DNA of 64,000 nt from Gaeumannomyces sp. JS-464 (taxonomy: Eukaryota > Ascomycota > Sordariomycetes > Magnaporthales > Magnaporthaceae). The notes under the pieces are model-generated. The model saw only the letters and a program-made list of their open reading frames with translations. It made no database searches and was not told where the DNA came from. Shown here one piece after another: positions 1 to 11,433 of the stretch (positions are counted from its first letter, which is position 1; each line of letters opens with the position of its first letter). The position numbers and the translations under genes are program-made. The stretch spans positions 3,472,001 through 3,536,000 of the forward strand of contig NGZR01000005.1 of assembly GCA_002197995.1 (NCBI GenBank). The letters are read 5' to 3'.

Positions 1-1255
1 TCAGGGGGCGGGGTCCAAATAACGCACTAAGGTCGGAAAACAGGCAGAGACTGCGGTCGTTAATTCGTCGTTAGTTAACAAGGCCAAAAGTTTAAACGAA
101 CCACAAACGTTTGCCCTTTCCGCTTACCGATTCCACTGCTAAGTTCGACGATGTTCCAAGCCAGCCCATCGGCAATGGTCCCTACATTGACCAACAGTGG
201 CCGAGCGTCAGCAGCAAGCTCGGCTTGGTTTGACTCCTTGCAGGGCAGGGGAAAAAAGGGGGAGACGAGAAGGCGAAAACGTACAAGGAACATCATTCGT
301 CGAGTAGTCCAGGAATACGCGGAAGCGGTAGCAGCTGGCAAAGACGACGTAGCTGCCGAGCAGGAAGGCGAACATGATCAGGAAGCGCTGCCAGGGCGCC
401 AGCTGCAGCTTGAGCACGTGAGGGATGGGAAGACACAGGATGGCGATGTCGACGATGATGCTGGGGACCGAGATGCAAAGCTGCGTGAGGAACAGGTTGA
501 TGCAGACGCCCTGGTTCCAGGGGTTCCAAAGCCGCACCAGCGGCACGCACTGGAGGCACGCGGCGACGATGCAGGCCAAGGTCCAGGCGCACGTCAGGCC
601 CCCGCACCACATGGCGCCCTTGCGGACCATGGGGAAGATCCGCAAGTACAAAAAGAGCAGGGCTACTTTGTACTGATTTACGGTCGTGACATACAGCACT
701 TCAGCCCCTATCATAGTCTGCGCGCGTTTGAACCACGAGGGGCGGCTTGTCAGCATATCTCCGCCACATCGAGGCATGTTTTGGTTGTGCAAAGGGCTAA
801 AGGAGCCAAAGGCTGCATACCCTATTCAGGAACTCGATCTTTTCAAACGGTAAAACACCAGAATGAAGACCAATACCATGGTCCACGACTAAGCAAATAA
901 CGAAGACGTTAGAATCCAAAGAGCCCATCTCCCGTGCCTTGTACGATTTGGGTTGCCGCTTACGGATCAAATTCATGATAAGGTTTCCGAATAACATGAA
1001 GAGGGCGGCGAGCATCATAAAGTCGTCGATGAGCAGCTTGGCGGCCTGGAGGTGGCGGGCCCAGAAGCGCAGGCCGACCACGGCAGCGGCGAAGACGGTG
1101 AAGGCGATGCTGATGGCGCGGACATAGTCCTGTTTGTTTTCGGCGAGGTTCTGGGTCAGGGCGAGGTCGTGGAGGGTCTTGAGGTAGTCCCTCTCAGGCT
1201 GGGACAGGCTCGTGTCGTTAAAGGCGTAGGTCGCCATTCCCGGACGGGTCGCCAT
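1..1255 (-). CDS. PTH11-like / rhodopsin-fold integral membrane protein
   Basis: Fungal seven-helix membrane protein of the PTH11-like (SAT4/DUF3328-neighbouring 'rhodopsin domain') family, expected in the plasma membrane; family members include candidate surface-sensing receptors, but the ligand is unknown. Proposed exons read on the minus strand: 1255-964, 888-821, 717-285, 181-128 and 50-1. All four introns have GT-AG ends and matching phase, and the last contains a TTAACTAAC branch site. Family landmarks are a helix ending LRFWAR, LLIDDFMM, HGIGLH, a helix block with YKVALLFLYLRIF, a DVPW block (its W is formed across the splice), NIVELSSGI and SACFPTL near the C terminus. The model gives 298 residues with TGA exactly at bases 3-1. 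Family members usually have a longer cytoplasmic tail, so a GTGCGT near base 24 could instead be another donor and the gene may run off the window. No CFEM domain precedes the helices. Confidence 0.85.
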
Positions 1256-4200
1256 CTCGAACTAAGCAGGGTGGGAGGACGGGGAACCATAGACAAGCCG
1301 GGAACGGTAGCGGTTGTCGTCATCGTCGTCGTCTCGACTTGTGCTTGGCGTCCGGCAGACCATTTGGCGGGTGTTCCCCCTGAAGGATGCGGATGTGTCC
1401 TGTGCTTAATAAGAAGAGACAAAAGCAAACACGGAGGGAGGGGATGGCAAATACCCACCCATGCAGGAACATGCCTCGGGCAACGCACCGGGGCGACGCC
1501 GCGCAGAGGGGATGTCGCCAGGGACGCTGCGTAGGGTTGCATGGCAACTGGCAACTGGGGACGCAGATGGGGTGTAGGTATCTCCGTATGCATGTCGGCT
1601 ACACGTCCGCCGCTCACATGGCTTCGCGAGCCCGCGCGGTCCCGCAAAGAGGTCTCTGTTTATCACATAGCCAGGTTACAATTTTGGCTGCGCGAGATGG
1701 GTCTCATATGAGAAAAGGTGCGGACCACTTGCACCCATGTGATCTATCATGCATACGGCGCAGGTGGTTATTCGCTTTTACTGTGTCCTGGACGACCGCC
1801 GGCACGTATGGTGGAGATTGCTTCACCACTGGAGCAGCGCCCACCTGCAGCTCCCAGCCAGGAACGGGGTTTGGGCATACCGCAGGCGGCACCGATCTCC
1901 AGCTACCGGCGCCAGGGCCGTGTCGATCGGTCGGTCGATGGGTCGATGTTCGACTTGCTTACCCAGTGCCCCAGTCGCTCCACCCTTTGCAAGGAAGCGG
2001 CCGGGCTTTAACCCAGTTAGGTAAAAAACGGGTCCGCCACCCAATTCGGAAAGGAAATCGCTTGCACGCTAACAACCTAAAAAAGCGCCCACCTTTTTGC
2101 CAAAAAAAAGTGCATCACGTGCACCCCGGTTTACTAGCAAAATTACCCAGCTTTTTAATTGCGCAATTAATAACAACGCGATTAATCCCGCGATTAGCAC
2201 AATCAATAGCCAACGCTACCTATTAACAACAGAATTGATTACTTTTTGAAACTATTGCTAATTTTTCTGCCGTTAATTTTAAAAGATTCTCCTGCATTTT
2301 TTATTTTTATTCCCTCGTCGCCGGCTGGATCGGACCTTAATCCGGCTCGTGCAACCTTTCCGCGCGAGTCGCCCGACCTCCAGCCACGCCCGGCCGCTTC
2401 CTTGCAAAGGGTGGAGCGACTGGGGGCTCTGGGTAAGCAAGCAGGGGGCTCTGGCTAAGCAAGTCGTCGATATTAGCTGACGACGTGGCCCTGGCTCGCT
2501 GTCGAAAGCATGTACGGCCTGCAGGGTCCCACTCCCAAGAGTTATTGTAGCCGGGGGCTTCGTCGATCAACCTCGAACGCATCCACTTTATGGACCGCCA
2601 CACCCGCTACGGGCCTCATCGTCCGCTTGCCTCCTCAAAGGGAGTCCAGGAATGGGTCGCGCGGCTAGGGTCGTCTCGCCTCCGTCTGATAAAAAGCAAC
2701 GGGGCAGCAGGGCTTGTGCTGAAAGCTTTGTCTTTGGTGCTTATCGATCGGCTTCCCCCGTCCTCCTTCCTGTCACCCGCCCCGTAAAGGAGGGGCAGGA
2801 TTTCACAAGGATAATGCTGTGATGCGTCGCTGCAAGAGGTAAATTTGTTGCGCAGGGAGCGAGTGTAATGAGTAATGAATAGGTGTAGGTAGGTGATTGC
2901 ACATTCCGCCTGGTCGATCAGAGTAATATCCGCCCGCCCCTTGTGTCTGCCATGTCACAGACTTGGTGATGCTCATGAATGATATCTCCATGGCCTGGCT
3001 GGAAATTCGTGATCACGCCCAGACCGATAACTCATCCGTCCCAGAACCAACTCCCGGTAAATCTTGGCAATGGCGACGGGCCGCACGGCACAAGTCCCTC
3101 CTCTTCTTCGCACCGCCGTCGACCGGCTTCCACTCTGATCCTTGATCCTTGCGTGCGCGGCCGCGACCTTCCCCTCTCACACTGCAACCCGGGGATCTGG
3201 GACCATAATTACAGTTGGAGCGCACGGATACCAAAGGCAGAAAACGAGAGGCAACATTTACAGCACCTTCGACTGACTCAGGGGCTACGTTGCCGGGGTC
3301 GGACAAAAAGGGAAACGGGCACCTCGCTGACCGTCGCTCCCAACACCGTGAACATCTCGTCTCCGCTGCTGTTGATCCGCCGGCAACGACAATCGCGGCA
3401 GATTAGGCGGCGGGGGCAGCGGGTGGGCCAGCACGCACCTTCTCCACGGGTTTGGGCCACGAAATTAGCGAGCCATGGATGTGCCAGGCCTCAGGACTCC
3501 CTGAGACGCGTGGGTATGAGGTGTTTGGGAGCCTCTTTTCGGGGCCGGAGAGTGCCGTTCTGATGGAGACGTCGGCCGATAGAGTTCTCATAAAAGCCAA
3601 TCCAATCCAGGTCTCGTTGGCGGCGCCCCACATTCTCCCGCCGCTTCGGCGCGGGTCCTCTCGGCAAAAGGACGGCAACGACGGCCTTGACAGACAGCAG
3701 GTAGCTATTCAGCGGCCCTGAGCAGCGACAGTGAGTCGGCGTACGCAGGATACGGATGCACGCCCCATGATCCCTGGTCGAGCAAAGGCGATCGAATCGT
3801 GCCCACGTGGGAGACAGACACGCCAACCGCCGCGCGCCTGCGACATGGATCCTGTCGCTACACGGACAGGAGCATCTGGACAGTTTCCCTTCTCCTCCCT
3901 CTTCCCCCCTGCGAGACGCAGCGCTGCTGAAACTGCGACCTGCTAGAGTGGACACCTCATCTCATCTTCCCTCCTTTGTGCAGTATCCCGGCCGGGATAT
4001 ATTTTGACTGCCTCCACTGGACGCCCATCACTTAATCTTCTCATAAGCAGATCGGGCCTCCCAGGCGCCCCTGGACATCAACATGCCTTCTGCGCGTCCG
4101 TAGCAGGGTGGACTCGAGCCGGGAGGCACTCCACATCAGGTGGTGAACACCTCGGCGGTATCGCCGTCTCCAGTCCAATCTATGGGCGGGCTGTCAGGCA

Positions 4201-4526
4201 CATGGCGGCAGGCCCCCTATCATGCGCAGTGGGCAAAGAACAGCCCATGGGTATCCATTAATCTTTCCGATGTCTCCGCGGCCCTGGCCCTCCTGTGAAA
4301 ATCCACGCCGGCTTGCTGGCCATGTAATCCGTTTTCAGTATATGTACACTCATTACCACGGCCTGCTACTGCCAAGGTGCCCTTCTTCCTGATCTTTCTG
4401 CACGCACCCATCACACTCGTTCTGAATACTACCTAGGTGCCTACCTACCTTGTCCGTTCTTTACAAGACATACCTTGGTTGCTTAGACTCAAGACCCTCC
4501 CAGGAAAGAGAGAAAGAAACGCCAAG
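1256..4526. other. Intergenic region, 3.3 kb, no gene recognised
   Basis: No ORF here has the strong third-position GC bias or recognisable motifs of the neighbouring genes. It holds an AT-rich patch at about 2040-2330 flanked by long inverted repeats (separate entry) and a short AGGT/ACCT-type tract at about 4430-4450. The last 100 bases are the likely promoter and leader of the alpha/beta hydrolase. Confidence 0.6.
1951..2441. repeat. Inverted-repeat element (MITE-like or transposon remnant)
   Basis: The left arm (about 1951-2006) and right arm (about 2388-2441) are reverse complements. The innermost 38 bases, from the gcccggccgcttccttgcaa end outward, match perfectly; the match continues with small gaps to gggtaagcaag. 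The arms enclose about 380 bases that are much more AT-rich than the surroundings. At the right end, 2424-2463, a 22-base unit (gggggctctgggtaagcaag type) is tandemly duplicated. No transposase ORF is visible inside. I could not define a target-site duplication, so the true ends are uncertain. Confidence 0.65.
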
Positions 4527-5351
4527 ATGCGCCCCGCCGTCCTCATCGTCCCCGGTGCCTGGCAGCTGCCCATGGCCTTTGACGCGCTCAAGGCCGACCT
4601 GACCAATGCCGACTTCGCCGACGTCTCGGTCGTCAGCCTGCCCACCGTCGGCGGCACCACCCTGCCCCTGGCCGGCCTGAGCGACGACGTCGCCGCCGTG
4701 CGCACCGAGCTGGACAGGCTGGTCGCCAAGGGCAGCGACGTCGTCGTCTACAGCCACTCGTACGGCGGCGTCGTCGCCAGCAACGCCGTCGAGGGCTACG
4801 ACGCGAAGACCCGCGCCGCCGCGGGCAGCGCCGGCGGCGTCGTCAGCGTCGTCTACGCCAGCGCCTTCCTCCTGCCCAAGGGGAAGAGCCTGCTCGATAT
4901 GCTCGGGGGCCAGCCGCTGCCGTGGATGATTGTCGAGGTACTTTTTTTCTCTCTCTTTTTTTCTCTTTCTCGTCTTTCTTTTTTTGATCTGGCCTAACCC
5001 CACGTTTTGTCTTTTGTGCAGAGCGACCGCGTGGTTGGCAACGCCACAATGCTTCCCCAGATCGGATTCAATGACCTCTCGGCCTCGGACGCCGCCTTCT
5101 GGGCCACTAAGATGACTTACACATCCTTGGCCGCCTTTACCACACCGTCCGGCTTCGAGCCCTGGGCCAACTCGATCGATTCTAGATTCATTTTTGGGAC
5201 CGCAGACAACGCGCTCCCCCTCCCCATCCAGCAGCAGATGGCCTCCCAGATCCCCGCGCCCCTCACCAGCGCCACCGAGCCCAGCGGCCACTGCGCCCAT
5301 CTCAGCCGCCCCAAGAATGTCACCGACATCCTTGCCCGCTGGTTCCCCTGA
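4527..5351 (+). CDS. Alpha/beta-hydrolase fold protein
   Basis: Serine hydrolase/esterase-like protein of the Abhydrolase_6 type, predicted cytosolic; substrate unknown. Exons 4527-4937 and 5022-5351 are joined in phase 0 across an 84-nt intron (gtactt...gcag), giving 246 residues. Visible motifs are the N-terminal strand with VPGAW (oxyanion loop), the nucleophile elbow SHSYG with Ser at about residue 78, and a late GHCAHLSRP whose His (about 227) fits the catalytic base. The start at 4527 follows a leader ending gccaag and gives the usual family N terminus MRPAVLIVPGAW. An upstream in-frame ATG at 4437 would only add a leader peptide without homology. No frame break. It stands alone; its neighbours are on the other strand and unrelated. 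Confidence 0.88.
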
Positions 5352-5752
5352 TCGCTTCGTAGATAGCTGTATATAAGCAATGGTGAAATAAGGGAATCGA
5401 TATTTTACGGAATCGTGTTGGCGTGTTGCAAAATATGACATACATGTGGGCAAAGACATGCAAGAACGAATGCTGCACGGACCCATCCTGCTACTGAATG
5501 TATCGGGCCAGTGCACTGAGCCCTCGCGCACGGGGGATCTTCAGGCCCCGCTCGGCTTGTCCCGCCAATCATTTTCACTGGATCTGCCCAAATGCGGCAG
5601 GTACAGATGAACCTGGATCGTCTGGAAGAGATCTGATAGAAATGTTCTGGGTAAGCGAATATGACACTAGTCGCATCCTCAGAGAAGAAAGACACCGCAC
5701 CAAAAAAGGTAAAGCACTCAGTTTCAAGCTGCCTCTATCTCGACCATACAAT
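5352..5752. other. Intergenic region between convergent genes
   Basis: About 400 bases between the stop of the alpha/beta hydrolase and the stop of the membrane protein on the other strand. Presumably two 3' untranslated regions. No other structure seen. Confidence 0.5.
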
Positions 5753-6572
5753 TCAGGCCCCCAAGGGTTGGCGACGAGCAGGATCGGTGCGCCTGGCATA
5801 TGCAGTGAGCAGCCCAACAGAGACGATGAAGACGGCCGAGAGATCAGCAGCCAGCTGCAAAACTGCTGATGTCGAGAATGTGACAGGGAGGCTGTCGATT
5901 ACGGGCAAGATGACCGCGTGGACTAGACCCTGCCAACCCAGCCGGCGCAGGGCCACAACCAGGACGGCCAGTCCCGCGGCAGCTATCAGGTAGAGAAGCC
6001 GTGAGAGCCAAATGGGGGTTACTGCTGTCGCCTTTTCGTCCCAGACAATCTCCACTGGAGTGGCCGGCTGCTCAATCTCGCCCAAGCTGGCAAGCGTCTC
6101 GTCAGCCTGATGGCGATTCTCGAGCTGCGTAACGTCCGACGGGGGCGATTGCAGGCCTTGGGCTTTCCAAGTCACCATCGCGAGCATATTGCGCCTTGGA
6201 AACAGCCTCGGGCTCGCGTCGCTCTTTCCGCCTGTTCAGGCCGAGGATGGCGATGTCGACGGCATCGATGATCGGAGGGGCCGTCCGCCGTCGTTTTTTG
6301 CCACCTGACCCTCGCCGCCGCCGTGCTTGGTTTCGGCAATCCTTTGCCTAATCTTTGCAACGGCCAGCTGTTTTTTTTTTTTTCGTACCAGTGCAGGCGT
6401 TAGGGCGGCACGGTTGCGGCTTGCCGACTTCGCAGCCGGGTGACGGGGAGCGCAGAGAGGCGGGTGAACGAGGAGGGTGCCGAAGGCAAATAGACGGGCG
6501 ATAGGTTGCTTACCATGCGATCCCGTTTGCGGATCTCGGCGGGACGAGTGGGCTCTCGTCGTAGTAGTTCAT
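5753..6572 (-). CDS. Hypothetical small membrane protein
   Basis: Not recognised as a named family. Proposed exons on the minus strand: 6572-6514, 6347-6310 and 6231-5753, giving 191 residues. The first exon encodes MNYYDESPLVPPRSANGIA. Intron 1 (6348-6513, gtaagc...attag) and intron 2 (6232-6309, gtcagg...aacag) keep phase, but intron 2 has weak sites. The last exon has three hydrophobic stretches (around LYLIAAAGLAVLVVAL, LVHAVILPVI and a long segment before LLTAYARR), so a two- or three-pass membrane protein with a hydrophilic N-terminal half is likely. An alternative is a single-exon 144-residue protein starting at 6187. The membrane segments and GC-rich third positions support coding; the 5' structure is tentative. 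Confidence 0.55.
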
Positions 6573-7324
6573 GATGCCCAGCTTTGACCCGGCGCGATCG
6601 GAAGACGGTTAAGCCTGAATGTAGTCCTAAGGGCAGGGAGCCCAACCAGTGGTGCCAGGCAAGAGTGAGAAAGGTTTGTTTAATGGGATCACATGCGTGG
6701 TTTTGGTGAGGAATCGAGAAACGACAACTGCGACTTCCCAAACGGGACAGAGGGCTCACAATCTCGCGAGACTCATTCACTCAGCGTCAACTAGAAACTC
6801 CACGCCACAGTCTAGGAATTAGCTCGATCGTGACGTTCATTATAATAACTCCCTTAGGAGACACATAGATGATCAGTGAGGGTGATCTTTTTAGGTGATT
6901 ACCTGCCTTAGGTACCTACCTCCCTGCATACACGCACTCGTTGGAAACCCGATTCTGAAGCAAGCCAGTTGGAGATGCTCGCGTCAGGCGATAATGTCAA
7001 CTTGGATACGTAGAAAGGAGCGTCGAAAGCGCCCGTGGTTTCGAGGCAGGTGCATATCGATAACATCGGTAAAGGTCAGTCCCTAAAGCACATCACGAAA
7101 AAAATTATCAGCGCTTCAAGGCGCGCCGCGGTGAGGGTCCTGCGAAAGGGGGATGCAGGTCACAGTCTCCGTAGTGGCAATACAAACGGGCCTTTGTCGC
7201 AGGGTTTTGCATGTCTATCTACCCTGAGTTCCTCTCTATGACGCTATATGCCCTCAGCCAGCGTCGGGACATGTCCTCGAAATGCACCGTCCCAGGTCCT
7301 CCCAAGAATACAAGACACCGAAGT
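6573..7324. other. Intergenic region, no gene recognised
   Basis: 750 bases between the membrane protein's start and the RPT5 stop. Contains a short AGGTACCTACCT-type tract at about 6903-6922. Nothing else supportable. Confidence 0.5.
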
Positions 7325-8987
7325 TTAGGCGTAAAAGTTGACAGTCTGCAGGTGTGCGTTAGTGCGTTAAACCGAAAGCGAAAAAGGCACAGACAGGCAG
7401 CACGTTGCGTGCGAAAAGCAGGGGCCGAGATGACAACTTACATCCTTCTTCTTCGCCTGGACCTCGGCGATGGCGTCGACGTAGTGCTCGTGACTGATCT
7501 TGTTCTTGCCCATCCGGAGGGCAATCATACCAGCCTCGACGCAGACGGCCTTGAGCATGGCACCGCCAAACTCGTCCGTGCTGCGCGCGAGCTCGCCCCA
7601 GTTGACGCTGGGGTCGAAGCGCATCTTGCGACTGTGGATCTTCAGAATCTGCGCCCGCGCCTCCTCATTGGGCAGCGGAAACTCGATCTTGCGGTCCAGA
7701 CGCCCTGAACGAAGCAGGGCGGGGTCCAGCACGTCGACACGGTTCGTTGCCGCAAGAACCTTGATACGGTCGTCCGACGCGAATCCGTCCAGCTGGTTCA
7801 GCAGCTCCAGCATGGTCCGCTGCACCTCACGGTCACCAGACTTCTCGCTGTCGAACCGCTTGGTACCCACGGCATCCAGCTCGTCGATGAAGATGATGGA
7901 CGGAGCCTTCTCCTTGGCGAGTGCAAAGCAGTCGCGGACAAGCTTTGCGCCGTCTCCGATAAACATCTGGACCAGCTGTGGACCGGCAAGCTTGAGGAAC
8001 GTCGCGTCGGTTTGTGCAGCGCATGCGCGAGCCAGCAGGGTCTTGCCCGTTCCAGGGGGACCATACATCAGAGCACCTATCCGAAAGCAGGCAGTTAGTG
8101 ACTGGTGAGGAACCTTTATGGTCGTAGGCCACTTTTGGATATGAATTCGAGATGCCATCCGCGGCGGGATAACTCACCCTTTGGCGCCTTGATGCCGATC
8201 TTCTTGAAACGCTCCGCCTCCTTCATCGGCCAGACAATAGCCTCGACCAGCTCCTCTATTTGCTTGTCCAACCCACCCACGTCACTGTACTTCTCCGTGG
8301 GCTTCTCATCCACCTCCATGGCCTTGACTCGGCTGTCGTACTCGGCGGGTAGGGTGTCAAGAATCAGATACGAGTCCTTGTTGACACCGATAAGATCGCC
8401 TGGCTTGAGGGTGGCCGGGTCGACAAGGCCGATCAGCGGCAGGAAGATGGTCTGCCTCGTTGATGTCTTAATGACGGCAGACTTGCCCACCCTCGTGGCA
8501 TCCAAGTCGATATTTGCGCCCTCCTCCGACGACTCTGCTGTGGGGTCAAGATCGAGGAGCTCGACGACATTGCCGACTAGGTAAGGCAGTTGGCTGGGAT
8601 GGACGGCGCCCGTTAGCAACTCGGGCCTCTCGAACACCAGCCAGGGCGGAGGCGGAAGCATGCACACGCTTACCGGTTGTTGGCGATCTTCTCGAGGTTG
8701 TCCCGGATTTTCTCGTTCATGGTACTTCTCTCATGCGACAGGCGCTGGTACTCGCTCTTCATGATCCTCGAGTCGTTCTCGAGCAACCGTTTGCGGGTCT
8801 GGATGTCCAGCGTGCTCAGGTTCAGGATCTCCTCGTCCAGAACGTCGTCCTCCTCGGGCTCGGCGTCCTTCATATCGGCGTCGCCATCTCCAGCCTTCTT
8901 CTTGTCGCTGCCATCCTTCTTGTCCTTCTTGTCGTCCTTGTCGTCCTCCCGGCGGCCGAGGCCCTCGAGATCTTCCAGGGTCGACAT
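7325..8987 (-). CDS. RPT5: 26S proteasome regulatory subunit RPT5 (subunit 6A, AAA-ATPase)
   Basis: One of the six AAA-ATPases of the 19S base that unfold ubiquitinated substrates and open the 20S gate; nucleus and cytosol. Exons on the minus strand: 8987-8674, 8593-8178, 8076-7442 and 7345-7325; introns of 80, 101 and 96 nt all keep phase. The product is 461 residues, normal for the family. The order is an N-terminal charged region (D/K-rich), a coiled coil ending ...NLEKIANNR, an OB domain, Walker A GPPGTGKT (about 249-256), Walker B IIFIDELD (about 304-311), and the second region of homology with [14 protein letters not shown]. The tiny last exon supplies TVNFYA, the HbYX-type tail that docks into the 20S alpha ring. 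The start at 8987 gives [10 protein letters not shown]; a further upstream in-frame extension lacks conservation features. No frame break. Confidence 0.97.
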
Positions 8988-9784
8988 GCTGGGCAAAACG
9001 TGGGGAGGGGTGCGGTGGCGGAAGAGTGGGCGGAGTTTTGAGGGCGAGCAGCTAGATATTAATGCGCCGGGCGGGAATGCCTCGATGCCGTCGGTCGCGC
9101 GGTCGGTAGAGGAGGGCAAAATACCAGTCTAGTGTGCTGGAGTAGCTGCCGATGAGAAATGCAATTCGAGGTGGACGCCGACCGGGTTACCGTTCACCTC
9201 AAGGCTCGTGCTAATTCCGCCTGGAGTTAGCTGGACTGAGCTGCAAGGCAGGCGAGGCGCGTAATCCAGCTCCAGCCTGAGTGGGGTGGCTGATGCTCTG
9301 CACACTGTGTGGCTGTGTGGCTGTGGGGACAATTCCCAATGCTGTGGCGCAAGCTCCCGCGTCGGCCTTTCGCAGCTGGACGAAGAACTCATTCGCGCAT
9401 CGAGACATTGTGAGAAAAACAACGTATGGAGCCCTGGCGGTATAAGCTCACAATTGAATGATGAAGATGTAATTCCTCGAGGCAGCTAGGCCTAGCAAAT
9501 GATTGAAAAGCAGTGCGCTGAATGCTATATGGTGCTCAAGTCGACTGAAGCTCAAGACAGACGCGGGTCAAAGCGGTACATAGACGAACATGCTGTATGT
9601 CCCCAGAGATGAGAAGGACTGAAATTTAAAGAAAAGACCTGTAAAGCGAGAGGAGACGGACCAGAAGGTGAACAGACCCAAGGAGATGGAGACAAAATAA
9701 AAAGTAAGAGAAGAAAAAGAAAAAAAGAGAATGCAACCCGATACAACGCCGTTTCCACTCATCCCGCCATCATACCAACGCCCT
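8988..9784. other. Intergenic region upstream of RPT5
   Basis: 800 bases covering the RPT5 promoter and the 3' region of the next gene. No exact proteasome-associated control element was found; a partial ggtggcgga occurs at about 9012-9020. No further gene seen. Confidence 0.5.
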
Positions 9785-10559
9785 TTACTCATCGTCCAGG
9801 ATCCTGCTAGCCAGAGAGCCGAATATTGGGACCTCGAACCTATTATCGAGGTTAGCATCACAAAAATCAAGCAACATATGGTAGGGGCTCCCCGGTCTGC
9901 GCCAACATACCTGTCAAGAGTATCTGCGTCGCGGTACGCCTTGAGCGTGAGGAAGGCTATCAAGGCGAGGTCCCCGATGAAGAACAGCCAGCTCAGGAAG
10001 CGGGACCAGGAGAAGATGAGGTGGACGATGAAGACGACGGTGAAGAGCAGGCTCGCCTGCCACGCGTGGAACCGGACGTAGTCGCTCTTGCGCTCGAGGA
10101 TGAGCAGCAGGATGGCGCCCAGCGGCGGGAAGGCCAGGTACGCGAGACACGCCTCGTAATCGAGCCGGATGCCGAGGCTGGTGTCGAACTCGCTCATGGC
10201 GCCCTCGCGGTCGCCCCAGGGTCCCGCACTCAAGCCGACGCCGCCGACTCCGCCGCCGCTGCCACCGGCAAAGTAGCCGTCCTGCCCGGCCCCGCCCTGG
10301 TCGCCCATGGCCTGCTGGTAGTAGCTTGGGCTCGGTATGCCGCCGGACCATTGCCGCTGGGGCTGGGGTGCTGCAGGGGCGGCGGCGAGGCGGCGCTGTC
10401 GTTGCGCTGGTTGTAGTTGTTGGCGTTGGCGCCGTTGGCCCCGGCGCCGCTGCCTGCCCGCAGGGGCGACCACGGCCTCCTCTCCAGCGACGTGCGGGGC
10501 GAGTCGACCGGCGACCGCGTGTGCTCCGGCGGGGAGGACTGGTAAGGCGCAAAGTCCAT
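9785..10559 (-). CDS. Tic20/DUF4870 (UPF0132)-like membrane protein, frame-broken
   Basis: Small multipass membrane protein; function unknown in fungi. The N terminus (MDFAPYQSSPPEHTRSP) is a hydrophilic, Pro/Ser/Gly-rich region starting at 10559. The C-terminal part has the family signature LAFPPLGAILLLILERKS followed by YVRFHAWQASLLF and two more hydrophobic helices. The last exon, 9839-9785 after a 71-nt intron (9840-9910), ends FEVPIFGSLASRILDDE. The N- and C-terminal parts lie in different frames; the switch falls between about 10310 and 10450, no GT-AG intron fits, and the summed exon length is exactly one base short of a multiple of three. I infer a single missing base there, most likely an assembly error. 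The expected product is about 234 residues. Confidence 0.75.
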
Positions 10560-11433
10560 GGTAAATGGTATCGGCGAGGGGCAGTGTTGATTGGATTGAT
10601 CAGAGTGTTTGCTATCTGCACCCAATGTCGAGATCGGCTGGCGATGGTCCCTTATCGCGTCGCGTCGCGGCAACGGATCAGGCTGTCCAAGCCACGAGGG
10701 GCGATGGGCGTCTGTTCTGCGGCTGGCGATCGCCTCAGGGATGGAACTAGTGCAGGTCTGCGGGCTGCTAGGCGGTCGGATGGCAGGTTTCTCGATTCAC
10801 TCATCGCCGCACCCGAGCGACTCGGGGGATTGCTGTAGAACGTTGCCAATGAGGCCCAGCTCGGCAGGCGACTGGGTTGGCAGGTGACGCGCAAGCTCGA
10901 TAGGCAAGCAAGGAAGAGGCAGAGGCGAGGCACAGTCGTCATTCGGTCGGGGTGAAGTGGCACGCACCAGACCTCTGTCTTGGGCGGATGGGCGGAGCCG
11001 CTGGCGCTGCAGTGTGCCCGTCCATTCCTAATCCGTGCATCATTCAACGCCTTGCAGGGTCCTTGCTCCACCCAATCCATTGACGCAGGGGCCCCCCAGA
11101 TTCCAAATCAGGAACCGTTCGCATGGAGCTTGTCCTGTGCCAGTTTATCAGCGACCATGCGGGCAGGCTGCACGCTTAAATGGGTATCCCAACCCAACTC
11201 GAGCCTTGATCCCGCTGGCTATCTGGAGACCTAGGTCCTTAATATGTACCTAGCTACCTACCTAGACATCTGTTTTCCCGGGGATTTCTACCAATAATGC
11301 AAAACCAACCATGCGCACCAAAGAGTAATAAAACCGAGCTTTTAGCTGGATCCGAAAGGCGCATAGATGTAGGCCCAGAATACATGTACGGCAAGCTAGG
11401 TGAGCCACATATATCATACAACAATCAGCTCTG
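10560..11433. other. Intergenic region, no gene recognised
   Basis: 870 bases with promoter-like sequence before the membrane protein and an ACCT-type tract (tacctagctacctacctaga) at about 11246-11266. No coding signal. Confidence 0.5.

Noticed and set aside
2040..2330. AT-rich patch as a repeat-induced point mutation block
   Set aside because: It is short and bounded by inverted repeats that are GC-rich and unmutated. No decayed ORF with C-to-T stops is visible, so it fits an element core better.
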